Below, one piece after another: positions 1-10,990 of a stretch of 64,000 nucleotides of DNA. Location: contig NC_081413.1 of assembly GCF_030272615.1 (NCBI RefSeq), positions 183,656,951 through 183,720,950 of the forward strand, written 5' to 3'. This DNA is from Cryptomeria japonica. Lineage: Eukaryota > Streptophyta > Pinopsida > Cupressales > Cupressaceae. Every line of letters starts with the position of its first letter. Position 1 is the first letter of the stretch. The notes beneath the pieces were generated by a model. The model did no database searches and was not told where the DNA came from. It worked only from the letters and a program-made list of their open reading frames with translations. The translations under genes and the position numbers were made by a program.

Positions 1-1
1 G

Positions 2-681
2 ATTGTTTCAAAAGTGTTAAGGGTTTTGCCACTGACATATAAGATGAAGGTAACTGCAATTAATGAGCTAAGAACCATGCCTAATTCTTTTGTCAATAGA
101 GATACTCTTATTGGGAAGATATCTACTTTTGAGCTTGTAGAATTTGGTCATCATGGAGCTACAAAGATTGATACTACATTTAAGGCATCTACATCATCAA
201 CCGGCAAGAAAGATTGGAAAGTTTTGTATACAAAGGAATTGGAAGAGATTAGAAAAGAAGATGAAGAGCTTGAGAAACTTGAAGCCCTATTTTCTAGAAG
301 GATACTTAGAGGTCCGATAGGAAGTAAGTATGAAGGAAAATCTCCTTTCAAATGTTTTGCATGTAATAAGATAGGTCATTTTTCATCTAGATGTCCTGAA
401 AGGAATTCAAAATTGGAAGAAAGAGAGAGAAGATCTTTTAATCCTAACCCTAAATATCAGATCAAGAATAAGTACACGAGAAACAAAAACAAATCATGCT
501 ACTATGTTGATGAGGAAGGAATAATTGATGACTCAAAAGGAGAACTGATAGGTGATTCAGCTAGTGGATTCAACAGTGGAAAAGACTAGGTATTTTATGC
601 TATGAAGGAAGATGATTTGAAACCAGTTATCGTAAATGAGGAAAAGGCCCTTGCAGCAAAATTTGAAGACAAAGGTGAATG
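2..681 (+). pseudogene. gag: Element 1 gag, with CCHC zinc knuckle (partial)
   Basis: This is the C-terminal half of a copia Gag, the nucleocapsid protein that packages element RNA. The frame starts before the window, runs through VLPLTYKMKVTAINELRTMPN and a lysine/glutamate-rich stretch, and reaches a CCHC zinc knuckle CFACNKIGHFSSRC at about 355-396. A TAG at 587-589 interrupts it. The same frame resumes as FYAMKEDDLKP and breaks off at EWVI, where the related elements 2 and 3 continue into the protease motif DSGCSHHM. Here the next bases match a point about 200 bp further on, so the protease active site has been deleted. Confidence 0.9.
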
Positions 682-1960
682 GGTAATCTTTTAAGTGTAG
701 TACAGTTGGTAGATAGAGGATTTCAATTACAATTCAAGGATGGAAAGTGTAAATTCATTAGCAAATCGGGATTGGAGATTGCAACCAGTGCACAGACAAA
801 AGGTAACATCTTTCATTTGAACTCCGGTGAAAAGACATATTTGATTGCACATATTGATGAAATTTGGCTATGGCATAAGAGGTTTTGTCATGTAAATTTT
901 GATTGTATTGTAAAGATCAGTTTAACTAAGGTGGTTAGAGATTTCCCTAAGATTGTGAAGCCTCATAATCCGATATGTAAGGAATGTCAAATGGGTAAGC
1001 AAATTAGAACTTCTTTTAAGAGCATGCTTGATAAATCTAGTGATATTCTCGATTTGATTCATACTGACCTATGTGGTCCTCCTAATAAAATAATCTTTCA
1101 AGGAGATAGATATTCCATGTTAATCATTGATGACTATTCTAGAATGATATGAGTTACTTTTATAAGGGAGAAATATGAAATATTTGAGAAATTCATGATC
1201 TTTAAAGCTATGGTTGAGACAGAGATAGAAATGAAAATCAAGTGTCTGAGATCAGATCAAGGTGGCAAATTCACATCCAGTGAGTTCAATAATTATTGTG
1301 AGAAAAATGGCATTAGGAGATAGTTAATTGCACCCTGGACACCTCAGCAAAATGCCATTGTGGAAAGAAAGAACATAATCATTTTGGATGCAACTAGAAG
1401 CATGCTGATGAAAGCTAATCTACCTCATATATACTGGAGAGCAGTAAGTACAATGTTTTATACATTCAACAGAGTTCATATCAAAGGAGATACCAGTAAG
1501 ACACCTTATGAATTGTGGTTTGGTCATTCCCCTACTCTTAAGTATTTTAGAATCTTTGGAAGTAAGTGTTATATCAAAAGAGATGATTCCATTGGAAAGT
1601 TTGACCCTAGATGTGATGAAGGAATATTTATTGGTTATTCAACTAAAAGAAAAGCATATAGATGTTATAACAAAAGATTGCAGAGAATTGTGGAGAGCAC
1701 TAATGTGAAAGTGGATGAGCAGTACAAAGACCAAACTAAATCTTATGACAATGAACCGACAATGGAAATGATCATAACTAATCCGGTAATGCCTGTACTG
1801 GAATAGAATACTGAACCAGTTACCCCAGAATCATTAGAAAACTTAATTGTAACTGAAGAGAAACACAAAGAACTTGAAAATCAAAAAACACCAAGGTATG
1901 TAAGGCTAAATCATTCTGAAAAATCAGATCATTGGAGACAAAAACAAGGGAGTTATGACA
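682..1960 (+). pseudogene. pol: Element 1 integrase region of pol
   Basis: The GAG-pre-integrase segment and integrase of a copia pol. The HHCC zinc-binding part is visible (LWHKRFCHVNFD, then CKECQMGK at about 985-1010), followed by the first catalytic aspartate in LIHTDLCGP (about 1054-1080) and the second in RSDQGGKF (about 1250-1270). Stops cut it at 1150-1152 (TGA) and 1321-1323 (TAG). The TAG sits in the codon after NGIRR, exactly where elements 2 and 3 also have TAG. Reading resumes at about 1324 and runs to 1806 through VERKN and the chromodomain-less copia integrase tail (IFGSKCYIKRDD, CDEGIFIGYS). No integration activity is possible. Confidence 0.9.
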
Positions 1961-3951
1961 TGGAGAAAATTGGCAAATCAAGAGGTATGTTTATTTCTTA
2001 GATTGAACCGGCATTAGTAATTGAAGCTTGTAAAGATAAATGTTGGATGAAAGCTATGAAAGATGAATTAGATCAGATAGAAAAGAACAATACTTGGACT
2101 TTGGTTCCCCGACCTAAAAATAAGAATGTTATTGGAACTAAATGGGTTTTTAGAAACAAACTAAATGAGCATGGACAAGTTGTAAGAAAAAAGGCTAGAT
2201 TAGTCTGAAAAGGATATTCTCAGAAGGAATGAATTGATTATGGTGAAACTTTTGCACCAGTAGCTAGAATTGAAGCTGATAGACTATTTCTTGCTTATGT
2301 AGCCTATAAGAACTATAAGGTTTATCAAATGGATGTTAAGTTTTCATTTCTGAATGAAGAACTTGAAGAGGAAGTCTTTATTGAGCAACCTGATGGATTT
2401 TTACTAACAGATGACAAAAATATGGTTTGGAGTTTAAGGAAAGCACTATATGGATTAAAACAGGCTCCTAGAGCTTGGCATGCAAGGTTGGATAAGTATC
2501 TTTTGAAGCTTGATTTTATAAAAGGTAACGCTGATAGTAACCTATATTATAAGATCACAAATGATAATATTCTGATTATTGAAGAAAAATTATGCATGGA
2601 ATTCTCTAATAATATGCAGTGTGAATTTGAAATATCTATGACTAGAGAAATAAGATTTTTTCTAGATTTGTAGATTACTTAGATTGACAAAGGCATCTTT
2701 ATCTGTCAAACTAAGTATCTAAGGGAATTGTTGAAGAAATTTGGTATGGAAAATTCTAAACCGGTTAGTACTCTTATGGTTACAAGTGAAAAATTGTCAA
2801 TTAAAGATGTATCCCCTCTAGTAAATTCTACAAGATATAAATCCATGATTGGTGGTTTGCTATATTTAACTCAGACTAGACCGGATATAATGAATTTAGT
2901 CAATATTGTATCAAGATTTCAAACTAATCCAAGATAAAATCATGAAAGTGCAATAAAAAGGATATTTTGGTATTTGCAAGTGTTGGTGTAATTAATTAGC
3001 CATCATGGATATTATTACACCTTACTTAAGTTTACTTAGGAAATGCATTTCATAGTAGTTTGGGTATGAGACACTTGGGTGTTTGTGCCATATTGGGATA
3101 GTGTGTGTAGGAGAATTTCCATATTTTGTGGACTTATCTTGTTGTTACATTCCACATTCAATGAGTGATCCACCTCATGTGGAATATTATATGGTTTCTC
3201 CTACCTACCCTTGTTTCTTACTGAGCCACATGTCATGTTTGTGTGCTCACATATCCATATAGCCTTGCCTATATAAGCAAGCTCATATTAATTGTATGTA
3301 ACTTTTGATGATCCAATTGATCAGTATTTTTATCTTGATAGAATACAGTTTATTCCTATCAATATTTTGTCTCTCTATTGTATTTTTCATTGAGCCCTTG
3401 ATCTTGGCAAAATCTCATAGCAAGGAACAACTGAATATGGTTTATGGTACCCTAAAGATGATGACTTAACTTTATATGCATATACAGATGCAGATTGGGC
3501 AGGTGATCTTGATGACTGGAAGAGCACATCCGATGGAGCATTCTTCCTTGGGAAGAAGTTGGTTTCATAGATCATCAAGAAGCAGTCATGCATTTCTTTA
3601 TCTATTGATGAAGCTGACTATGTTGCAGCCGCAACCAATTGCACTCAAGTTCTATGGATGAAGCAGATGTTGAAGGATATACAAGTGAGTTGTAATGATC
3701 TAGTTGTTATCCATTGTGATAACTCTACAGCTATTGACATATCCAAGAATCTGGTATTTCACTCCAAGACTAAGCACATATCAATCAAGTATAACTTTTT
3801 GAAGGAAAAGGTGGAAGCAAAAGAAGTCAGATTGGTTTATGTGAACACTAAAGAACAGATAGCAAACATCTCACTAACCTTTGTCTTAGGAATCATTTGA
3901 GTATTTGAGAGACAGATATGGGGTTTCTACCATTCCAGTAGAGACTTAAAT
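1961..3951 (+). pseudogene. pol: Element 1 reverse transcriptase-RNase H, interrupted
   Basis: RT begins near IEACKDKCWMKAM (about 2023) and shows [30 protein letters not shown] and [11 protein letters not shown]. Stops occur near 1999, 2206 and 2230. The catalytic FVDD box expected after ILIIE is missing: at about 2583 the sequence jumps about 33 bp relative to elements 2 and 3, in frame, to EKLCMEFS. A solo LTR (2981-3419) splits the frame between FWYLQ and GTTEYG. RNase H follows with DADWAGDLDD (about 3485-3515), a late CDNSTAIDISKN block (about 3716-3750) and the terminal VNTKEQIAN region. The RT cannot be active. Confidence 0.9.
2981..3419 (+). repeat. Solo LTR of the element-B copia family
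   Basis: A 439-bp sequence starting TGTTGGTGTA and ending AATCTCATA is flanked by a perfect 5-bp target duplication GCAAG (2976-2980 and 3420-3424). Removing it rejoins the RNase H reading TATTTGCAAG-GAACA seen uninterrupted in element 3 near 42530. In reverse complement it matches both LTRs of element B (16460-16908 and 38989-39436). A TATA-like TATATAAG lies at 3270-3277. No internal region is present, so this is the usual product of LTR-LTR recombination. Confidence 0.95.
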
Positions 3952-4324
3952 GATGCAGATGTGCATTAGTCTGGTATGCATTATCAGAGCTATCTTTTGC
4001 TCCAGATTGATGAAATAATACTACTACTCAGGGGGAGTAGTCAGACTTGAGATTTAGAGCTTTTTATTCTGTTTGATTCTTTGGCATTGTTGTCAAAGGG
4101 GAGGAATATATATGAAAAATCATTGCTATTTAATTTTCATGTTGATTGCACTCCTTAGGGGGAGTTTGGCATTATTTGGTTTTTGATTCAGTTTTGGTTT
4201 AGAGCTTCATCGCTATATCATTTTATGGGAGATTGTTAGTGGATTGGGGGAGACTTGTTTGGCATTTGTTGGCACTTAGATGTTTTTCACATCTAATGTT
4301 TCCATCAATGCCAAATGGGGAGAT
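3952..4324 (+). other. Element 1 3' untranslated region with repeated PPT-like tracts
   Basis: There is no coding potential beyond short open frames. Several purine tracts of the form CTCAGGGGGAG or CAAAGGGGAGG recur at about 4027-4040, 4096-4105 and 4157-4167. The last, AAATGGGGAGAT at about 4313-4324, abuts the LTR start and is the likely plus-strand primer (polypurine tract). Confidence 0.75.
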
Positions 4325-5522
4325 TGTTGGCCATATGATGGAATTGATTATGTGTTGCATTGATGTCAACACTAGCTATTATGGTTGTTTACCAGCTTCC
4401 GGTAGAAGGATTAGATTGGGAAGATTATCAATTGATTGTCATTGGTATGATCTGGATGATGGAATAAGTTTGTATGGATGGTTCATATGCTTCTGAAGTA
4501 AGTTTCAGTCAGTTGGTATTGACTTGATGATCTGATGCTATCTCATGTTCTAGTAAGCCTGCTTTATAGGTCCAGTAAGGGTTTCACTGGCAGAGCTTTA
4601 TTGAAGATATTTGATGTAATGCATAAGTGGTGTTGGTGCAGCATATAGAAGGGATCCAGGATGTTGATGGTGATTGTGTTCATGCCTCAACCAATTGGTG
4701 TCATCAGTTTGGCGTGTGTGGATCTAATTTAGATTTGGTGCTATCTAGGTTATGGATTGGTTTTCATGTAACGTGTTGGTGGATCCTCCGATGTGCTTCC
4801 GAGATGTTTTATTGATTGGAAGATGTTTGTTTGGCCTTAGGCCGACATGCTTTATGATTTTATTTTAGGATTATGTAATGGATCTATTGAATTATCATTT
4901 GGGTGGCCGACCTAATTGGTTAGGTCCCAGGTTGGTATACATATATGTAAGATCTCATTGTAGATCATGGATGGATGGATGTATGTATGGTCAAGGAGCA
5001 AACAATGTAATAACTATTTGTGTAGAGGATTTGGTCAATCATAGGTGATCGAGTTGGGTTTATGTAAGAGGTTTTAGACCTCCGGTATTGAGCTTAACCA
5101 GAACTGTAATCTGGCATGTTTGATGCTATCATTGGTAATTCTTCTTTCTGGATTGTTGTCCAAATATTTTGAGGTGGTTGACATCTTTGTAGTCAGAGAG
5201 ACTCCATTGTGATGAGCAGTTCACTCTAGGTAGTGTGCCTTCCTGCATGTGCAGGCCCCTATTGTAATCATATACCTTCTGCAAAAGTATCATCTAACTA
5301 TGGGTAGGGTTTCCCACCATGGTTTTTCCTTTTACCAGGTTTTCCATGTACAAATCATGGTGTTATTTGTTATGGTTGCATGGTATTGATTCTTTGGTTT
5401 TCAATTACGTTTTAATGCTTAATAAGTTATTCTAGTATAAGGTTTTTAGTGCTTTAATTCACATAATCTATTAACAACTGATTCACTACCCCCCTCTCAG
5501 TTGTTCACCAGTTATCCTAACA
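4325..5522 (+). repeat. Element 1 3' LTR
   Basis: A 1,198-bp LTR running from TGTTGGCCATATG to CCTAACA. It contains the U5 block with CACCATGGTTTTTCC and a nearby GGTTTTCCATGTA (about 5319-5350), common to the other copia LTRs here, and the terminal CCCCCCTCTCAGTTG module just before the end. Similar sequence is found in the LTRs of elements 2, 3 and 4. Confidence 0.88.
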
Positions 5523-6064
5523 CCGAAAACCAAATTGGCTAAGAGAGGAAACAATTTTAAAACTGCATATTAAAAAAAACAATGAATTTAGTTTAAGTGG
5601 TGGTGTGTGTTCTACCCACCGCTGGGACTTAACTCCCACTCCCCAACACGTGGGGTGAGAGGAGCCCACAATGTGGGTTTCCTCCCCCATGGCTATAGGA
5701 CGAGAGGCACCCACAACATGGGTAGCCTCTCCCCACAACTATGGGAAGAGAGTTGCCCAAGACTGAGGATTGCCTCTCCCCACAGCATGGGGTTTGGCTC
5801 CACACACCTCCCCAAAAAACTCAACGATTTTTTTTTGTAATTTTTATTTTTAAAATATTTTCTCTGTAAATTCAAATAGAGACACAAAAAGAAACTGTAA
5901 AACAATAATTTAATAAAATTAAATTGTCTTCTTAGTAAAATTTAAAATATTATTTTCTATCTGAGCATTTCAAACCAATTCTTAGAATAAATTTACAACA
6001 CATAGCTGGATATAAACAACAAACCCCTATTTCCTCTGCTCCCAAAATTGGGGAAACTAAAACC
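5523..6064. other. Old intervening DNA with a 45-bp tandem repeat
   Basis: No gene is visible. The left half contains the tandem repeat described separately; the right half is AT-rich. The sequence ends in AAACC (6060-6064), the left target duplication of element 4, and logically continues at 50621, because element 4 inserted here. Combined with 50621-52149 it may be the body of an older minus-strand LTR. Confidence 0.6.
5657..5793. repeat. 45-46 bp tandem repeat, three diverged units
   Basis: Units start at 5657, 5702 and 5748, each beginning GAGAG and containing a CCCACA...TGGG inverted pair followed by CCTC and CCCCAC/CCCCAT. A weaker partial unit precedes them (about 5635-5656). Short open frames on both strands here come only from this repeat. 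Confidence 0.75.
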
Positions 6065-8092
6065 CGTTGGCATTGTGTTGACATTGATATCAACTGGTAT
6101 AGAAGGACAACCGATATGGGAGTATTGTTGACATATAGTCATTGATGTCAACTAGTGTTGCAGGTCACTAGAAAGGAAGATAATATCATTCAAAGAAATG
6201 ACCACTGGAGTCACTGGTAAGGAAAGTATTTCAACTGGTAAGAGTTGTGTTGACAGTGAGTAGTTACCAACTGGCAAGCATATGACCAGTGTACAAGCAG
6301 GATGAGCGAAGTGCTTGAGTTTTTGTTTGTGATGAAGAGGAAGAATGTTACCTAAATCACATCAACATTGGAGGAGAAGGATGTACAAGTCACCAGTATG
6401 TTGTGTGGATGTAGAACAATAGGACTCCTGATGGATGAAGATTTAGTCACCATGTCAAGAGATGATTGACAGTGAATGTGCCCACAGCAGATCACATGTG
6501 CCTGTTTGAAGATATTTTGCAGAAATAGGGAAGCCACATGAGTGCATTGCATGATGTAGATGACAAGGATCCAAAACCACTGGTAAGGGGAGCTTATCTC
6601 CTATTATGCATGGAATGCATCATAGTCCTCCGAGATAATACAAGAGGTAAAGGTAGGTGTTTGAAGGCTCACACCGGATCTACTGGTGAACCAAAGGAAT
6701 GCCTCAAGTGCATGAAATTAGGGATATGCAATGGACCGGTGGAGAAGCCATGTTGATTTGTCGGGAGAGATGAAGTGTGATGGGTTTGTCACTTTGAAAA
6801 ACCAATTGAGATATAGTCTGGGCTGATGAAGAAGAAGGAAAGGTTGAACAGCTATAGAGAGAGGACAATGGTCAGATTGAAGATGGAGTCAGTTGAAGGT
6901 TGATGACATGGTGTCATCGAGGTGTTTACTGATAAGCATGTCCACTAGTAATGCTTACAAAGTGCAAATGAAAAAGGCTCCCAACTATTGATGATGTGCA
7001 TGAGGTAAGTTGGTGAATGTGTCGACCGAGTTGAGTGTTCCACCAAAAAAGTAGAGTGCAAGGTTGAAGATAGACTGGTTAGGGTATAATCGGCAGGGTC
7101 TGTGAACTAGTAGATGAACCCGATTGTGTGGTTAGTTGGTGATCATGTCTGGACTGACATAGAAGACTTAGAAAAATGAATGTCGATAAAGAGGCCACAT
7201 GGAGGTGAAGTGGCATACATGCATAGGTCGATGTGATGTGTCAGTGATGTCCTTGGCGACTAGTCCAACATTTCTGATGACTGCGAGGCTCGAGGAAGAA
7301 AAGAAGAGGATTGTGGATAGAGATGAAGAAAACAATAAAGATCCAGAAAAGACTAATCTTGCATATCGAAGAGGGTGAAGGAAACCACATCATGCACATG
7401 ATTGATCAGACAAAAGGTCAAAAAACATGCTACAAATGGCTAAAGAGAGAAGACATGTTTCGCAGGGTAGATAGATGGGTGATGCTCATTGATTGCATGT
7501 TGAACATCGATCAAGGACATGATATCAGATTGGATTTGATATGTCATGATGATCAAATATCAGATCAGATGCAGATTCAGTGCATGGTGAAAACCCTAAC
7601 CATGCCAATGTTCAAACTCACGTCTTGGCAGAATATCTAGCTATAAGTATGTGAGCCAAAGATATTGTTTGTGTTGCAGAATGAATGAGTGTTACTACTA
7701 CATGAGAGAGAAAATTAGTCAAGTACTCAACATGAATCAGAAAGGATACTGAATGTGTGAGTCAGAAATGGGTTGAAGAGTTCAACTAGCAACAGTGAGG
7801 CAACAGGTAGACAAGAGTTGCAAGAAGATTGCAGAGAAGGTAAGCTGGGGACTGGCAGGAATCAGATGGTAGATATATGACTGTGTTATCAAGACCAGTG
7901 GTGGATAGTAGCAGTATGATAGAGAGAACCGACATAGAGGGAGAAGAGGTTGAACCGATAAGGTTGCAGTAGTGACAGGGTGACAGAGAGAACCAATAGT
8001 GAACTGGATAGAAGATCCAACAGAGAGATTTGCAGAAGTGTTACAAAATTCATTTGCAACAAGAAGTTAATTTTTGTATAAAAACATGTTAT
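6065..8092 (+). repeat. Element 4 5' LTR, first part
   Basis: It starts CGTTGGCATTG (first base changed from TGTTGG) and follows the 3' LTR at 48210 closely, including the opening GGTATAGAAGGACAACC. It is cut after 8092 by element 3, whose TSD GTTAT occupies 8088-8092. A TATA-like CTATAAGTATG lies at about 7639-7649, matched in the 3' LTR near 49779. The 109-codon open frame at 7311-7640 is closed by stops in the other LTR and is not treated as a gene. Confidence 0.9.
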
Positions 8093-8863
8093 TTTTGGCA
8101 ATATGGAGGAATTATTATGTGTTGCACTGATGTCAACACTAGTTGTTATGATTGGTTACCGGCAGATAGGTTTTGGTTACCGGTAAGTGTTTAAGGTTTT
8201 ACCAGCAGAGCTTTTACGAAGAATCTTTGACAGGATGCATAAGTGGTGTTGGTGCGGCTTCTAGATGGAATTTAGGATGTTGAAGGTGATCCTTGATCAT
8301 GTCTTGACTGATTGGAGACATCACTTTGGCATGGAGAATCTATTTTGGTCTAGTACCTATCCAAGTTATGGACCGGTATCATGTTAACGTGTTCTCTACA
8401 CGTTACCGGGATGATTTATGGATTGGTTAATGTTGTTTTGGTATAAAGCCAACATGGTATATCATTGTAATATGGATGTATGTAATGATCTTATTGTAAT
8501 ATATTTTAGGTGGCTGACCTAATTGGTTTAGGCCTTAGGGTTTATATAAATTGATGTAAGATCTCATTGTAGATCGTGGTTGTAATGGTCGTGGTCGTCA
8601 AATGAAATATCATATGTGAAGGAGATTTGGTCGATCATAGGCGATTGAATTGGGTTTCTGTAAGAGGTCAAAGGCCTTCAGTATTAAGCTTAACCGTGAC
8701 TGTAATCAGGCATGGTAGATGCTATCTCTTGCAATTCATTCATCTGGATTGTTGTCCAATTATATTGAGGTGGTTATAACCTCTATGTAGTCAGAGAGAC
8801 TGCTTTGTAATGAGTAGTACACTCTAGGCAGTGTACCTTCCTGAATGTGCAGGCCCCTTATTA
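8093..8863 (+). repeat. Element 3 5' LTR, first part
   Basis: It starts TTTTGGCAATATGG (second base changed from TGTTGG) and aligns with the 3' LTR at 43412. A TATA-like TATATAAA is at 8543-8550. It is interrupted by element 2 at the TSD TATTA (8859-8863) and resumes at 15522 with TATTGTACCACATAC, matching the uninterrupted 3' LTR near 44215. Confidence 0.92.
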
Positions 8864-9921
8864 TGTTGGTATTTTGGTATGGTTTTGTCATTGATGTCAA
8901 CACCTGCTAAATACACCTACTTTGGAGATCCAGCAACATTCACCCACAATCACTAAATTGTTCAACAATCACCAGTATATGGTTAACTGGTAGGATATAA
9001 TGTTCATCGGTACCTGCAATGACATGGAAGACACTTGGTAATGTCGAAGACATCATGTGGACACTTTTTCTTGAAGTAATATCATTGGTATATTCTTATT
9101 TGCATATTTTCTTTTACCGGCAAATAGGTCCAGGTTATCTAGGGTTACACCGGCAGGTTTATCTTTTCCAGATCAGCATGGCATGCTATAGAGATGATTT
9201 ATTATTGTTGGAAATGCATTAAGCCGACATGTTCAATCGGTTATTGCATCGGATATTGTATTATTTGTAAAATGTTTTATTGTAATATCTTGTAGAGCTG
9301 ACCTACTAAAATTGGTCTTAGGGTATGGTATAAATGTAAGATCTTATTTGTAAGATCAAATGTGGAATGCGAAAAAGAATTGTAAGAAGGTATATGTGAG
9401 ATTAAGCAGAGGTATACATGAAGACATCATTTGAAGGTGAAGTTGGGTTTTTGTAGAAGCATATCAGCATTACACCAGTACTGAATCTAGCATATGAAGA
9501 TGCTATTTTGTGTAGTACATTCTCATTGGATTTAACCATCCAACTGTAGTCAGTGTGACTCCCATTTGTGTTTGAGCAGTGAGCTCTAGGCTGTTGGCCT
9601 TTCTGCATGTGCAGACCCCTTTTTGTACACTTACTATCTGCAGTAGTATCATCTGATTGTGGATAAGGTTTCCCACCATGGTTTTTCCCCTTACAGGATT
9701 TCCACGTACAAATATTTGTGTCATGTGTTGTGGTTGACTCTATGCTTATGTTTCATGCATTAATTCTTACCAGTACAGCATTTCCTGTTAACATTGTTTA
9801 CCGGCACAATTAACTGTCTTACCGGTATTAAGCAATAAGTTGGTTAATAAGATTTTGGTTTGAATTTATTAGAGAATTGATTCACCCCCCCCCCCCCCCT
9901 CAATTGTCCCCAGGACCTACG
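8864..9921 (+). repeat. Element 2 5' LTR
   Basis: A 1,058-bp LTR starting TGTTGGTATTTTGG and ending GGACCTACG (the partner ends CTACA). It contains TATAAAT at 9329-9335 as a likely TATA box, the U5 block with GGTTTTTCC and TTTCCACGTAC (about 9678-9710), and a long C tract (about 9885-9899) before TCAATTG. Several ACCGG/CCGGT motifs recur. Confidence 0.93.
9329..9335 (+). promoter_or_regulatory. TATA-like box in element 2 LTR
   Basis: TATAAAT is followed by GTAAGATCTTA and is conserved at 14933-14939 in the 3' LTR. The position, about 465 bp into the LTR, suits a U3/R promoter. Comparable boxes occur in the element 1 and 3 LTRs just before GTAAGATCTCATTG. Confidence 0.5.
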
Positions 9922-9935
9922 ATTGGTATCAGAGC
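9922..9935 (+). other. Element 2 primer binding site
   Basis: ATTGGTATCAGAGC lies directly after the 5' LTR. TGGTATCAGAGC is the standard plant copia site complementary to the 3' end of initiator methionine tRNA. Confidence 0.88.
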
Positions 9936-9978
9936 CTAGTCCTCTTTTTGTAAAAGTTTAACAACTTCAGGAGATCGA

Positions 9979-10990
9979 ATGTCTACTAATTATTTCAGGA
10001 AGGATAGTCCTAAACTTGATGGAACCAACTATGGAATATGGAAAATTAGAATGGAGACACATCTGAATTGCATTGGTAAAGACATCTGGGAAGTTACTAA
10101 GAATGGTTATACTGTTGTTGTAGTTGGTCAGCCTGCTCCTATTACTTTAGGTAAAGATGAATAAAATGATTGCAAAGCAACAGAAGCACTTTTGAGCACA
10201 TTATCAGATAGATCTACTGCAAAAGCTATTTGGGATCATTTGGAAACACTGAATGAAGGGGATTCCATAGTCAAAATTGCAAAACTTGAAAGCTTCTGAG
10301 TCAGGTATGAACATCTGAAAATGGAAGAAGATGAAAGAATTTTTGCCTTTATGGAAAGAGTAAATGAAATTGTTTTAGATATCAAATGTTGTGGAGGAAC
10401 CTTGAGTGAAGATGAGATTGTTTCAAAAATCTTAAGAGGTTTGCCACCAACATATAAAATGAAGGTTACTGCTATTAATGAGCTGAGAACAATGCCTAAT
10501 ACATCAGTAACTAGGGATACATTGATTGGAAAAATTTCAGCTTTTGAAATAGAGGAATTTGGTCCTGTTGCTATAAAAACTGATTTGGCCCTCAAAGCAT
10601 CAACATCATCTGCTCCATCTTGTGAAAAATCAGACTGGAGAGCCTTTTATGCAAGAGAACTTGAAGAAACCAGGAAGGAGAATGAAGAGCTTGAAGAACT
10701 TGAAGCACTATTTGCAAGAAAAATGCCAAAAGGTCCAATTGGAAGTATGAAGGTAAAGCACCCTTTAAATGTTTCAATTGCAATAAGATTGGTCATATGG
10801 CTTCAAGATGCCCTGATAGACATGCTAGACTAAGAGAAGAAACTAGAAGGACATACAAACCTAATCCTGAATATCAGAGATACAGATTTAAGAAAAACAA
10901 AGATAAATCCTGTTACATTGTTGATGAAGGTGTGACTGATGATTCTGATGAGGATCCAGCAGACAACGGATGGGTCTTTGTTGCTATAAT
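9979..10990 (+). pseudogene. gag: Element 2 gag
   Basis: The start is ATG at 9979. The N-terminal copia Gag domain is recognisable by LDGTNYGIWKIRMETHL (residues about 14-30). It continues through a UBN2-type region (FMERVNEIVLDIKCCGG, LPPTYKMKVTAINELRT), an acidic/basic stretch, and a CCHC zinc knuckle CFNCNKIGHMASRC at about 10769-10810. Defects: TAA at 10162-10164, TGA near 10298, and a small frameshift near 10746 just before the knuckle. Gag and protease would be read as one polyprotein. Comparison with elements 1 and 3 shows a conserved protein with only point damage. Confidence 0.9.

Larger units (their letters stand above)
1..5522 (+). mobile_element. Element 1: decayed Ty1/copia retrotransposon (3' part)
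   Basis: The window opens inside gag and runs through a copia-ordered gag, integrase, reverse transcriptase and RNase H to a 3' LTR at 4325-5522. The order integrase before RT is diagnostic of Ty1/copia, and the RT text ([23 protein letters not shown]) resembles the SIRE/Sirevirus lineage. The 5' LTR lies outside the window. The copy is dead: it has many in-frame stops, a deletion across the protease, a deletion of the RT catalytic box, and a solo LTR inserted in the RT-RNase H region. Confidence 0.93.

Noticed and set aside
5517-5905. Glycine/tryptophan-rich open frames near the 45-bp repeat
   Set aside because: They lie across a short tandem repeat with frames open on both strands; nothing supports translation.
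7311-7640. 109-codon open frame in the element 4 5' LTR, a possible LTR-encoded protein
   Set aside because: The homologous stretch in the 3' LTR (about 49440-49770) has several in-frame stops, and no domain is recognisable.
9885-9899. Long C runs at LTR ends (also 15781-15796) as a special structure
   Set aside because: They are part of a shared LTR terminus and vary in length between copies, as expected of homopolymer slippage or assembly error.
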